A stretch of 64,000 nucleotides of DNA, from assembly GCF_003330725.1 (NCBI RefSeq), contig NZ_CP030840.1:6380116-6444115 (forward strand). The letters are read 5' to 3'. Positions 26,501 through 34,613 of the stretch are shown piece by piece (position 1 is the stretch's first letter; the number at the start of each line of letters is the position of its first letter). Below the pieces are notes generated by a model. The model saw nothing but the letters and a program-made list of their open reading frames with translations, ran no database searches and was not told the DNA's origin. The translations under genes were made by a program, and so were the position numbers. This DNA comes from Acidisarcina polymorpha. Its GTDB lineage: Bacteria; Acidobacteriota; Terriglobia; Terriglobales; Acidobacteriaceae.

Positions 26501-27130
26501 GCGCTTGGCTGCCATACGGCCTAACTCGAGCAAAGCGGCGACGTTGGCTGGTTGTGCTCGAACTATCTTGCGCATGAGCTCTTCGAACTCTGCATCGCTG
26601 TTTGTGTCCGCCTGCCTTTCAATCTCTTGCGCAAGTTGGTAGGTGGCAATCAGATTCGCGGGATTCAATTCGATGGCCTTTCGAAAATCCGCAATGGATT
26701 CCGCGGAGCGCCCTTTACCGGTGTCGACCAGGCCCAGCAGGTAGTAGATACGATCATTCGCCGGCGCGAGCTTTCTCGCTTTTTGCAGCCGCTCACCTGC
26801 TGCTTCGAAATCTCGTTGTCGCAGCCTCAGAATTCCCCAGTTTGCCCAGCCTGCGGGTTCAGCCGCAACCATTTCCGTGCATCGGGCCAGCTCTTTCTCG
26901 GCGCGAACATCATCCCCGACCTGGAGTGCCGCTAGGCCCGTATAGAAGGTAGAGACGAATTCGCGATAGCTCCTAGAGTCTGGTTTCGGCAAGCCGCCGC
27001 GACACCCTACCAGGAGAAGAACGATCAAAATCGACAAGAAGCTGGCGATTTGGGTGCGGCGTACTTCAGAGGCGGATTCTTTCACCTCTAGCCTGAATCC
27101 CCTGGCAATGCTCGAACTACCCTTCAACAT
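23588..27130 (-). CDS. TPR plus FG-GAP/UnbV lipoprotein
   Basis: A large exported protein (about 1180 residues), first gene of the leftward operon. From the ATG at 27130, which has GAGGGG six bases upstream, a lipoprotein signal ends LLLVGC with the Cys at 43. Tetratricopeptide repeats follow (about 55-210, e.g. GWANWGILRLRQRDFEAAGE, YYLLGLVDTGKGRSAES), then propeller repeats (DIEADGDLDLVVG, DLNGDGNPDATF, DIDNNGAIDLIL, DVDGNGRLDLLG), a UnbV-like segment (FGVGGEIEIRSG, VARIMWPNGTLR) and a 450-residue C-terminal domain beginning CPFLFAYNGKQIEFVKD that recurs with such proteins. A longer frame reaches 27187. TPRs suggest partner binding. The catalytic role, if any, is unknown. Confidence 0.88.
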   Translation of the reverse strand: MLKGSSSIARGFRLEVKESASEVRRTQIASFLSILIVLLLVGCRGGLPKPDSRSYREFVSTFYTGLAALQVGDDVRAEKELARCTEMVAAEPAGWANWGILRLRQRDFEAAGERLQKARKLAPANDRIYYLLGLVDTGKGRSAESIADFRKAIELNPANLIATYQLAQEIERQADTNSDAEFEELMRKIVRAQPANVAALLELGRMAAKRGDGVALEQAITAIKQQSSGWPPEVQQQLAALETAASSSDPRNAALRTTFLRNVLMRLPDFRQELAAIKPSPGDEAQPFTSFLKVQTPVFTPATADTEMRFNAEPLPSPKNQDWNWIEAITLTDAGAPTTIVANGDSVLTATGAEFPFPGGTERTPPSPEGIVPVDFNFDFKTDLVLAGAGGLRFLRQDSVQSFTDVTTQTKLPSSILNGQYTGAWAVDIEADGDLDLVVGSERGSPVVLRNNGDGSFTPISPFKGVSGVRGFVWADLNGDGNPDATFIDGSGHLRVFENDRSGRFSEVPVPDQIVDVKAIAAADLSHDGILDLVVSTGNGLIQRLSEKSDRTGWDSAEIAHVTPGFLDDEVRLQAADIDNNGAIDLILERVATSNSSTGPGALLWLGDERGGFPQHGEAAGPTKVCAVADVDGNGRLDLLGISQDSQAIVARNIGSKNYHWQVIRPRAKQAVGDQRINSFGVGGEIEIRSGLLVQMQQITGPQVHFGLGDQDHTDVARIMWPNGTLRAEFALKADQQVVTEQRLKGSCPFLFAYNGKQIEFVKDAVPWGSAIGLRIDNLGTASIAATEEWYKIGLDELVPHDGYYDLRITGELWETYYYDYLGLMAVDHPAGTEIYTDERFMVPAAKPRIIAVATPHKIAGAIDDNGRDVTSVVRDLDGQYLDTFGRGQYQGITRDHFVQVDLGNELPLQGPLYIIAKGWLHPSDSSINVASSQGSAPSPRPLSLEVPDGHGGWSVARSNLGFPAGRKKICVIDITNIFHPGTPHYIRLRTNLEVYWDSIEWAQGSSQAPVKVTRLSASSALLRYRGYSVVHQANASSPEIPDYNSLAGTRQPWRDLEGYYTRYGDVRELLKGTDDRYVIMNAGDELSLQFSAVPPPPAGWVRDYVIAGDGWIKDGDFNSTYSKTVLPLPHHDKKDYNSSPTKLEDEWVYQHHPDDWQTFHTRYVTSQPFQTALRSGATQ

Positions 27131-27550
27131 CCTGCCCCTCGATCTAACCGCTCCCTTCAACAAGTGGGCAGTCGCACTCTGGCGCAACGTTCATACGGCG
27201 GACACAGGGCGTGCGAAACCTCCCCAAGACTAATCCGCCTATAGTGGCGATGTCGTCAACCAAAGGATGGTGCGCCATCTCCACCTTTCGATGGAGATCG
27301 ACTTAGTTCCCATGCAGAAGTCCCGCCCACGACTCTCTTCCCACTCAGCGCTCCTCAGAGCACCACCTCTATCTGTCACATTGAACCGCCTGCTCCGGTC
27401 GACGGAGCAATCTCAATCTTTGGATGGTTGACCATTGACGCCCAATCTGAAATCGTTACTAAGATTTAAGCGCGGTCCGCTTTAATGAGTTCAACTACCG
27501 TGAAGACCCAGTGAAGTTCGGGCCGTATTCACACCTCGCGGGAAGGAAAT
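27131..27550. other. Intergenic region between UnbV operon and small coiled-coil gene
   Basis: About 420 bases between divergent genes with no supported protein or RNA gene. It should contain the promoter of the leftward four-gene operon and that of the rightward 57-residue gene. I could not identify a convincing operator or terminator by eye. Confidence 0.5.
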
Positions 27551-27724
27551 ATGTCAGACACTGAAATCATCTCTAACCAAAAAACGATCCTCGAAAATCA
27601 GGCAACCATCCTCTCCAATCAAAAAACGATTTTAGAGAACCAGAATGCGATTAAAAGCAATCAGGCCTCGCTCGACGCGATCCTGAAGAACCAGGAACTC
27701 ATCCTCGCCGCACTCAAAAAGTAG
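27551..27724 (+). CDS. 57-residue heptad-repeat coiled-coil protein
   Basis: A small gene with a strong ribosome site (GGAAGG just before the ATG). The protein is almost wholly a heptad repeat: Asn-Gln recurs at residues 9, 16, 23, 30 and 37 in units such as NQKTILE and NQATILS, then after a three-residue insertion at 47. Ile/Leu occupy the core positions, so a parallel coiled-coil oligomer is expected, with Asn in or next to the core setting register. There is no signal peptide, Cys or charged DNA-binding patch. It lies between the UnbV operon and an ion-channel gene on the opposite strand and is probably monocistronic. I recognise no characterised homolog and assign no function. Confidence 0.75.
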   Translation: MSDTEIISNQKTILENQATILSNQKTILENQNAIKSNQASLDAILKNQELILAALKK

Positions 27725-27757
27725 TAAGAGGCCAGTCTGAACATTGCTTTTCACCGT

Positions 27758-28951
27758 TTAGAAATCGTGGTGCTCATCAATACCAGCCATCACACTTGAA
27801 TCCAGTGGCAGCCCGGGCGTTATGGCGACCGGGTTGCCATCGGAAGCCTCTTCCGCCTGTGCCCGCAGCTTCGCCACAGTTTGCCAGTTGTCCTTATGCG
27901 GCCGCTCCGCCACCCACGGCGGAAGCGTCATACAAAGATATTCGCTCATTGCCTCGGCGTACCCTTCGTAAAGACCGCGCATCTGCTTCAATCGCACCAT
28001 CGATCCTTCGTCGCGGCAGACTCGAACTCCGCTCTGGCAAAGCATTTTATAGAGGACGTCAAATCGCTCCGTAGGAAGACGGTCCTTCCCGTTGGTGACC
28101 GGCGGCTGCGAGAACACTTGAGAAAGATCGACTAGGGCATGGCGGGCCATAGCAAAGGTGAGCTGTGCCTGGCGCGCCGGATGTCCTTGCACCCCCGCAA
28201 TCAGCAGAGAACAGGCGTCGAGGATCGCAGTCAGGGCGCTCAGCCAGCTCTGATTCGTATGTTGAGAGCGGAAATAACACAACAGAGGGTAGGAGATGTG
28301 GCTTTCCATCAACTCTGCGGCCCATCGCTCCCACTCTTCAAGCAGCAGCGTTAACGCGTTATCGCCGCCTTCAAAGGAGTGCCGTCTTAGCAGCTCAACC
28401 GCGGTTGGGGGCGAACCGGCTCGGGCATCCAACAGCGAAATGCTGACTTCCCGCCGCGAAAAAGCTCCGTAAAGCACGGGAAAGTAGCCGATCACTACCG
28501 CCACGAAGCCAAGTCCGGTCCCTGCTTCAAGGATAATCAATTCCCGCGTCAGTGCGCTGCGAGGCACCACATCGCCTAAACCAAGCGTGAAGAGGGTTGT
28601 ACCACTGACATACAGGTCGGTGCGCAGCCCCGCCGCTCCACCCAGGGAATCCGTGAAAGGCGAACCTAGCCCGTAGAACATCAGAGAAAAGCCGATCACC
28701 AGTGCCGCGGCCCACGCCACGATAAGAAAGACCAGCGAGAGCGGCCCGTAGAAGCTGAAAGCCGTCTCCCGCTGGCGTGATTCTTTCATCCGCTTGACAA
28801 TTGCCGACCACGGAGTCCAGGTGAACACGTAAAACAGACGCGTCAGCCGAAAGCGTCCGGTTGCCCGCCGCGGCAAGATTACGGTCTGAAACGCGTCGAG
28901 GAGAGCTGATAGTACGCATCCGAGACCGGCAATAAAACTTAAGATATGCAA
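27758..28951 (-). CDS. Potassium-channel-like membrane protein
   Basis: A 397-residue membrane protein with three or four N-terminal helices, including a pore-loop pair: TTLFTLGLGDVVP contains a TLGLGD selectivity-filter-like sequence, close to TVGYGD of potassium channels. The following helix is IGYFPVLYGAF. The C-terminal 220 residues are soluble, mostly helical and lack a recognisable RCK nucleotide-binding motif. The start codon appears to be TTG. It is convergent with the small coiled-coil gene and lies ahead of the PNPOx-like gene on the same strand. Ion selectivity is inferred from the filter only. Confidence 0.82.
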   Translation of the reverse strand: MHILSFIAGLGCVLSALLDAFQTVILPRRATGRFRLTRLFYVFTWTPWSAIVKRMKESRQRETAFSFYGPLSLVFLIVAWAAALVIGFSLMFYGLGSPFTDSLGGAAGLRTDLYVSGTTLFTLGLGDVVPRSALTRELIILEAGTGLGFVAVVIGYFPVLYGAFSRREVSISLLDARAGSPPTAVELLRRHSFEGGDNALTLLLEEWERWAAELMESHISYPLLCYFRSQHTNQSWLSALTAILDACSLLIAGVQGHPARQAQLTFAMARHALVDLSQVFSQPPVTNGKDRLPTERFDVLYKMLCQSGVRVCRDEGSMVRLKQMRGLYEGYAEAMSEYLCMTLPPWVAERPHKDNWQTVAKLRAQAEEASDGNPVAITPGLPLDSSVMAGIDEHHDF

Positions 28952-29120
28952 GTCATCCGCCCTGCTGGCCCCGAAGGAATGGCCTTGATTTAGCAGAGCA
29001 GGAAAGCCGCCCTCAAGTCAATCCACTTGGATTCTTGCCAATTGTCCGTCCAGCTTAGCTCTCGTTTGCCTTACATCGGCTGCAAAGAACTCCACTCAAC
29101 CAGCTCCAAGCTGAAGCCCT

Positions 29121-29630
29121 CTACCTTAGGCTGACGGATTCGTTTTCGCCGACTTTGCTCTGTCCGGCAGTCACCGCTGCCAGCAGGATCTGGAAATTGC
29201 GAACAACCGCATTTGACGGCGCGTCCCAATATTCGGCGGAATCAATGCGCACCCGAAGCACTCGGATCTCCGGATCTTCCTTGCCCTGCGGGAACCAGGC
29301 CATGTACATGGCGTTCCAAAGCTCATTGATCTTGGCCTGATCGCGCGAGACAGAGCCGAGACCGGTGAGCGCTACATAGGTATGCTTTCCGTCGGAGTAA
29401 GTCAAGGAGACATGCGCATCATGATGAATGTCGAAAACCTTACCCGAGTCGTCCCGAGTCAGGAACCATAGCTCGCCGGTAAATTCGCTGTTCTGGGTCG
29501 CCATAGGGCGGCTATGCAGACTGCCATCCGGCGCAGCGGTGGTCAGCATCGCGATCCGAATATTTTTGATCAGGCCATTGATTTTGCTCAGGGCCTCTGA
29601 GCGGTTGGAAGCATTTGATTCAGTTGCCAT
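29121..29630 (-). CDS. PNPOx-like general stress protein
   Basis: A 169-residue split-barrel flavin-binding protein of the pyridoxamine-phosphate-oxidase superfamily, close to the general stress protein 26 type. Family segments seen are IRIAMLTTAAPDGSLHSRPMATQ, ELWFLTRDDSGKVFDI, VSLTYSDGKHTYVALTGLGSV and a C-terminal VRIDSAEYWDAPSNAV. The start is decided by AGGAGGG directly upstream of the ATG at 29630. Members bind FMN or F420 and often have no known substrate; a true pyridoxine oxidase role is unlikely. It sits between the channel and the NRPS operon on the same strand. Confidence 0.9.
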   Translation of the reverse strand: MATESNASNRSEALSKINGLIKNIRIAMLTTAAPDGSLHSRPMATQNSEFTGELWFLTRDDSGKVFDIHHDAHVSLTYSDGKHTYVALTGLGSVSRDQAKINELWNAMYMAWFPQGKEDPEIRVLRVRIDSAEYWDAPSNAVVRNFQILLAAVTAGQSKVGENESVSLR

Positions 29631-29707
29631 CCCTACCCTCCTGACTAGCTCAGATGCGGAATTTTGAACTTCCCGGCAAGTATGAGAGTGAGATTAGGCC
29701 GAAATAC

Positions 29708-32700
29708 TTAGGGCTCCCAAAAACCAGCTGAATCTTTGGCGGCCGCCGGCTTTAACGCAACTGATAGCTCGCTTGCTGAAGGCGGGCGGCTTCCATCGCA
29801 TCCATCAATTGATCGGCGAGGGCCGCGATGTGCGGCTCTGCGGAAGATGTCGTCATGGCCCCCACGAATCGCCTGCACCTCCAGATGGCCGCCTACATAA
29901 CTTCCCCATCCATCGGAAGGATCCGAATCCTGGTAATACGACGAGGGAGTACGGAAGAGGACCGCTGAGCCGGGATAAGGTTGGGGAGAATAGATCCGAA
30001 TGGCGCGCAAGAAAGCCTCGTTCGGCTTAAGAAAGCCAGCCGGTTGCGCTCCCGCTCCCGCCGACTTTCCTGAGACTTTGTTCAAGAGCAGCCAAGCTAA
30101 AATTCGCATATTGCCCATCATGCCGCGCACTTTTTTTCGAATCATGACTGGCCAGCCGTCCCTGCGAGCCATATTCAAACTTGCATTGAGGGATAGGAGC
30201 GCCATCCGGAAAGCGCGCTTTGAATAGAACATCTTCAGCCAATACCCACCCGCCGCCTCGACAAACGAATCGAAGAGGGCGAGAAACTGCACCTGCTCTC
30301 CGGCGGCGTGAAGCTGCTGCGCCATCTCATAAGCGACCAGACCACCAGCAGAGAACCCGCCCAGGTAATAAGGACCATAGGGTTGAAGCGCACGGATCTC
30401 CCTGATGTAGTGGGTCGCCATCTCCGGGATGCTTACAGACGAAGCGCGGCCCGAATCCATACCGTAGGCTTGCACCCCGTAAAGCGGTTGATCGGCCGGA
30501 ATGTGGTGCCGTAATCCATAAAAACTAAGCACATTCCCCATTAACCCGTGCACGAGAAAAAGAGGAGGTTTGTCCCCGCTCTCATGGATAGGCACCAGGA
30601 CTGACCAATGCGGCTTCCAACCTTCGGCGCGGATTACGCCGGCCAGCTTATCGATCGTGGGAGCATGAAACATGACGGCCAGCGGCAAATTCTTGTGCAG
30701 CTTCTCGCCGATGCGCGCAAACATCCGGGCGGCCAGCAGAGAGTGGCCGCCTAGCTTGAAGAAATCGTCTCGAATACCGATCCGTTTGACGCCCAGGATC
30801 TCTTCCCAGATTTGTACCAGTTCGACCTCAAGCTCATCGGAAGGCGGAACATAATTGTCCAGCCTCGACGAATCAGCGCCTTCACCAGCCAGCATGAAAT
30901 CCGCCGGCTGCTTGCCCGCCTCAGCCACTGCTTGAGCGGCGCCAGTTTGCAAGTCGACGCCAAGGCGATTTGCCTCCGTAGGCGAAGGCAGGGCGGAGCG
31001 GTCCAGCTTCCCGTTCACCGTCACGGGCATGGCAGCTAACAGCACAAATGCCGAGGGGACCATGTAGTCGGGGACTTTTCGTCCTAATGCGTCGCGAAGA
31101 TCGCGGTCGCGGAGGTTCGCTCCTGGCGCCAGAACCACATAGGCGACCAGCCGCTTATCGCCGGAGACATCTTCGCGCGCAACGACCACGGCTTCGCGCA
31201 CCTCGGGATGTTCGGCCAGGCGACTTTCAATCTCGCCCAACTCAATGCGAAACCCTCGAATCTTCACCTGGAAATCATTGCGTCCTAGGTACTCTATATT
31301 CCCATCGGGAAGCCAGCGGCAGAGATCGCCGGTCCGATACATTCTCGCTCTCGGATCGTCCGAAAACGGATCGGAGAGAAAGCGTTCGGTTGTCAACGCG
31401 GCCCGGTTGAGATAGCCGCGCGCAACACCGATGCCCCCGATATAGAGCTCTCCGGTTGCCCCAACTGTCACGGGAGCACCGTCCTCGTCGAGGATATAGA
31501 TCTGCGTATTGGCGATTGGCTTGCCGATCGGAATGCTGGTCCGAGCCGGATCCCAATCGCAGGCCCAGGCAGTGACATCCACCGTAGCCTCAGTAGGACC
31601 GTAAAGATTGTGAAGCTCGGTCTGCGGAAGACGCTGATGAAACCGCCGCATAGCCGAAGGTGGAAGCGCCTCTCCGCTCGCCATTACGCGCACGAGACTG
31701 GTGCAGGATGCGGCATCCGGATGTTCTAGAAACACCTGCAGCATGGAAGGTACGAAGTGCACCGTCGTGATCTTGTTTTGATTGATCGCTTCAACCAAAT
31801 AACCAGGATCCTTATGCCCTTCGGGCCGGGCCATCACCAGTCGCGCACCGTACAGCAGCGGCCAGAAGAATTCCCAGACCGAAACATCAAAGCTGAACGG
31901 GGTCTTCTGTAGTACCGCATCCGTGGAGTTCAAGCCGTAGGCCTGCTGCATCCAGACGAGACGATTCACCAGGCTGCGGTGCTCAATCATCACTCCCTTA
32001 GGAGCGCCCGTAGAGCCTGAGGTGTAAATCACATACGCAAGATGCTGCGGCTGAAGCAGCGGGATAATGGGATTCGTTTCCGGATGGAGCGCCCATGGGG
32101 CCGAGGCCGTAGAGAGATCGAGGACCTGCATGGTCTGACTCGTGCTCGGAAATAATCCGGCCAGATGACTTTGCGTTAACAACGCCACCGGCGAGCTGTC
32201 TTCCAGCATGTACCGCAGCCGATCGACCGGATAGGCTGGATCGAGCGGCACGTAGGCGCCCCCGGCCTTCAATACCGCGAACAGGGCAATGACCATCTCG
32301 AAGCTACGTTCAATGCAGATGGCTACGCGGCTGTCCGGACCGACGCCTAATCCCGTTAGATAATGAGCCAGACGATTCGCACGCTGGTTCAGTTCAGCGT
32401 ACGTTAGCTCCGCACCTTCAAAGACCAGAGCAGTCGCCTCTGCACTCAGGGCAGCTTGCTTTTCGAACAACTGGTGTACGCACTGATCCCAGGGAAAATC
32501 AGCAGCGGTGTTGTTCAGTTGTTGAAGAAATCGCAGCTGCTCCGCTACTTCCTGGTTCTTTACAGCCTCATTAACATGACTCAAAGTGGCCAAGTCGAAA
32601 CCGTCTTCGGGATCAACTACGAGCTTCGCTTCCGGGTCGTTCCTAGTGAGAGAGTCGACCACGGCCGGATCGTCTCCGGGCGTACTTTCTTCGCATGCCT

Positions 32701-32857
32701 GAACAGGGGGGACATGCAGAGTCGAACGCTCGACCAGACGCGGTCCAAGTTCGGTAGACACTCGACTGCGGTCATACTTCAAAGCCGCAGCATTGCCATG
32801 CTTGTCCATGATTCCTCTACCTTCGTGTACTGGGGGATAGGAAGACTTCCTCACCAC
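29708..32857 (-). CDS. NRPS A-T-TE protein, predicted Ser-activating, frameshifted 3' end
   Basis: Terminal module of the NRPS operon. Residues 1-115 are a linker with an end (LNNTAADFPWDQCVHQLFE) typical of a condensation-adenylation junction. The A domain (about 130-630) has YTSGSTGAPKG, GELYIGG and NGKLDR; its specificity residues read D-V-W-H-M-S-L-V-D-K (D324, V325, W328, H367, M392, S394, L418, V426, D427, K617), matching serine. The carrier Ser is S706 in GGHSLL. The thioesterase has S836 (GFSAG), D863 and H1001. After R1006 one extra base shifts the frame: the unshifted strand encodes a normal TE tail ending at a TAA at 29752-29754. The visible frame ends at 29708. No condensation domain is present. 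Confidence 0.92.
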   Translation of the reverse strand: MVRKSSYPPVHEGRGIMDKHGNAAALKYDRSRVSTELGPRLVERSTLHVPPVQACEESTPGDDPAVVDSLTRNDPEAKLVVDPEDGFDLATLSHVNEAVKNQEVAEQLRFLQQLNNTAADFPWDQCVHQLFEKQAALSAEATALVFEGAELTYAELNQRANRLAHYLTGLGVGPDSRVAICIERSFEMVIALFAVLKAGGAYVPLDPAYPVDRLRYMLEDSSPVALLTQSHLAGLFPSTSQTMQVLDLSTASAPWALHPETNPIIPLLQPQHLAYVIYTSGSTGAPKGVMIEHRSLVNRLVWMQQAYGLNSTDAVLQKTPFSFDVSVWEFFWPLLYGARLVMARPEGHKDPGYLVEAINQNKITTVHFVPSMLQVFLEHPDAASCTSLVRVMASGEALPPSAMRRFHQRLPQTELHNLYGPTEATVDVTAWACDWDPARTSIPIGKPIANTQIYILDEDGAPVTVGATGELYIGGIGVARGYLNRAALTTERFLSDPFSDDPRARMYRTGDLCRWLPDGNIEYLGRNDFQVKIRGFRIELGEIESRLAEHPEVREAVVVAREDVSGDKRLVAYVVLAPGANLRDRDLRDALGRKVPDYMVPSAFVLLAAMPVTVNGKLDRSALPSPTEANRLGVDLQTGAAQAVAEAGKQPADFMLAGEGADSSRLDNYVPPSDELEVELVQIWEEILGVKRIGIRDDFFKLGGHSLLAARMFARIGEKLHKNLPLAVMFHAPTIDKLAGVIRAEGWKPHWSVLVPIHESGDKPPLFLVHGLMGNVLSFYGLRHHIPADQPLYGVQAYGMDSGRASSVSIPEMATHYIREIRALQPYGPYYLGGFSAGGLVAYEMAQQLHAAGEQVQFLALFDSFVEAAGGYWLKMFYSKRAFRMALLSLNASLNMARRDGWPVMIRKKVRGMMGNMRILAWLLLNKVSGKSAGAGAQPAGFLKPNEAFLRAIRIYSPQPYPGSAVLFRTPSSYYQDSDPSDGWGSYVGGHLEVQAIRGGHDDIFRRAAHRGPRRSIDGCDGSRPPSASELSVALKPAAAKDSAGFWEP

Positions 32858-32979
32858 AAAGATTTCAGCTAGACAGTGAACTTCAGCTTAGACCGGGCTT
32901 CCTACATCTTAAGACATGGATTGAAAAACCGGCTGCTGATGAAGGACTTCCTACTCACAATATCTTTAAACTAATCGAC

Positions 32980-34536
32980 TCATTTCAATTGCTTCGCCAA
33001 GTTCGAGGTCTTCTGTTTACCAAATAGTCTTCGGATCGACTGCCTCCACCCGCCGGAATCTGGCGACGACGAGGCGTTCATGTCATCACGCGTCGGAGCG
33101 GCTTCCGACTTCGCCGCCATCGGTGGAATTACTTCGTAGATGGGCTGCGAAACATCAGCGACCACCCGATCCACAATCCCTCTCCAGGTGGCCATCATGC
33201 GTTGCACAGTTTCGCGTTCAAACAAGTCGGCGTTATAAATCAAGCGGCCTTCGATTCCCTCCGGAAACTCGTCCAACTCGAGATGCAGATCGAACTTCGC
33301 TGAGCCGGTGTTTACATCCATCCGTGTGAACTTCCATCCGGGCATCAGGGACGCCAACGGAGGTTCAAAGGAAAACAAAACTTGAAAAAGAGAATGTTTA
33401 TTACTGTCTCTCCCAGCGGAAAGCTCCTTGACCAGCAGAGAGAACGGTAATCCGTCGTTTGCAAGCGCACCGAAAAGTTCGTCCTTACAGCGGTGAACAA
33501 ACTCAGGAAAGGTAGGCCCCCCACTAAGGTCGGTCCGCACCAGGACAGTATTCAAAAAACACCCTAACATCCCATCCAGTTCGGAACGGTTCCGGCTAGC
33601 CGAACTTACGCCGATGACGAGATCCTCTTCACCGGAATAAGCCCAGACGAGGAGGTAGAAAGTTGCAAGCAGGGTCATGAAGAGAGTTGCATTCATCTCC
33701 TGGCTTACTTTCTTCAACGCATCGCTGGTGCTCGAATCCAGCGCGACCCTGATCATGTCGCCGCGATACCCCTGCATCGCGTCTCTTGGGGAGTCTGTCT
33801 TGATCAAGTCCCGCCATGCAATACCTTTGAGCTTGTCGCGCCAGTAACCTAACTGCTGTTGAGAAATTTCGTCGACCCAGCCCCGCTGCCAGATGGCATA
33901 GTCTCCATACTGCAGCGGAAGGTCTTTGAGAGGAGAAGGCCGGCCTCGCGAGAACGCCTCGTATAACTCTTGTAACTCCGGAAGAAAGGCCTGGTAGAGG
34001 GAGACGCCGTCGAAAATAATATGGTGCAAGGTGAGGTAGAGTCGATGCTCCTCCTCAGAAAAGCGAATCAGCCGAGGGCGATACATCGGCCCGATCGCTA
34101 AATCGAACGGAGTCAGCGTGTCGGCGTGGGCAATCTTCAGAGCCGCGGCTTCTCTGCTACCTACTGCTACAGTCGACACGTCCAGGTATGGAATTTCTAT
34201 GTGAGTCGGAGGCGGCTGAACAAACTGCACCAGCTCCGACCCTTTCCAGCCGAAGGTGGTGCGCCACGCTTCATGGCGGCGCACAATTTCGGTAAACGCT
34301 CTCTCCAAGGCATCCCTGTCAAGCGCGCCGCGCCGATGAATTGTCACCGACTCGTTGTAGATCGGGCGCGGAGAGAATTGCGAATGTAGCCAGATCTGTT
34401 GTTGCGCATAAGCCATGGGAATATCGCTCCCGGGCGCGCGAGGAATGATACCGCTCTTTTTGCTGGCGTTCTTCGTCCCGCCGCGCATGAGCTTCTGCAG
34501 CAGTTCCTTCTTCGACTCCGAGAGGGTGCTTTGCAT
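32980..34536 (-). CDS. Stand-alone NRPS condensation domain
   Basis: A single condensation domain of about 518 residues, expected to join the leucyl and seryl carrier-bound units. From the ATG at 34536 (AGGAAAGAG upstream) the catalytic HHxxxDG motif is HHIIFDG with H172 and D176. Other family motifs are AYAQQQIWLHSQF, RRHEAWRTTF, YGDYAIWQ, GCFLNTVLVRTD and FQVLFSFEP. The sequence ends with a short Ser/Gly-rich and basic tail. A GTG at 34554 would add six residues. The domain ends where condensation domains normally join an A domain, which suits an ancestral C-A-T-TE protein that has split. Neighbours are P450 upstream and A-T-TE downstream. Confidence 0.92.
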   Translation of the reverse strand: MQSTLSESKKELLQKLMRGGTKNASKKSGIIPRAPGSDIPMAYAQQQIWLHSQFSPRPIYNESVTIHRRGALDRDALERAFTEIVRRHEAWRTTFGWKGSELVQFVQPPPTHIEIPYLDVSTVAVGSREAAALKIAHADTLTPFDLAIGPMYRPRLIRFSEEEHRLYLTLHHIIFDGVSLYQAFLPELQELYEAFSRGRPSPLKDLPLQYGDYAIWQRGWVDEISQQQLGYWRDKLKGIAWRDLIKTDSPRDAMQGYRGDMIRVALDSSTSDALKKVSQEMNATLFMTLLATFYLLVWAYSGEEDLVIGVSSASRNRSELDGMLGCFLNTVLVRTDLSGGPTFPEFVHRCKDELFGALANDGLPFSLLVKELSAGRDSNKHSLFQVLFSFEPPLASLMPGWKFTRMDVNTGSAKFDLHLELDEFPEGIEGRLIYNADLFERETVQRMMATWRGIVDRVVADVSQPIYEVIPPMAAKSEAAPTRDDMNASSSPDSGGWRQSIRRLFGKQKTSNLAKQLK

Positions 34537-34613
34537 CTCTTTCCTGTCTTCCACCTACCTTTAGGGACACTGCTGCCAAGGTCCGGAAGCGTACTCTGCC
34601 GGAATGCTCTGCG

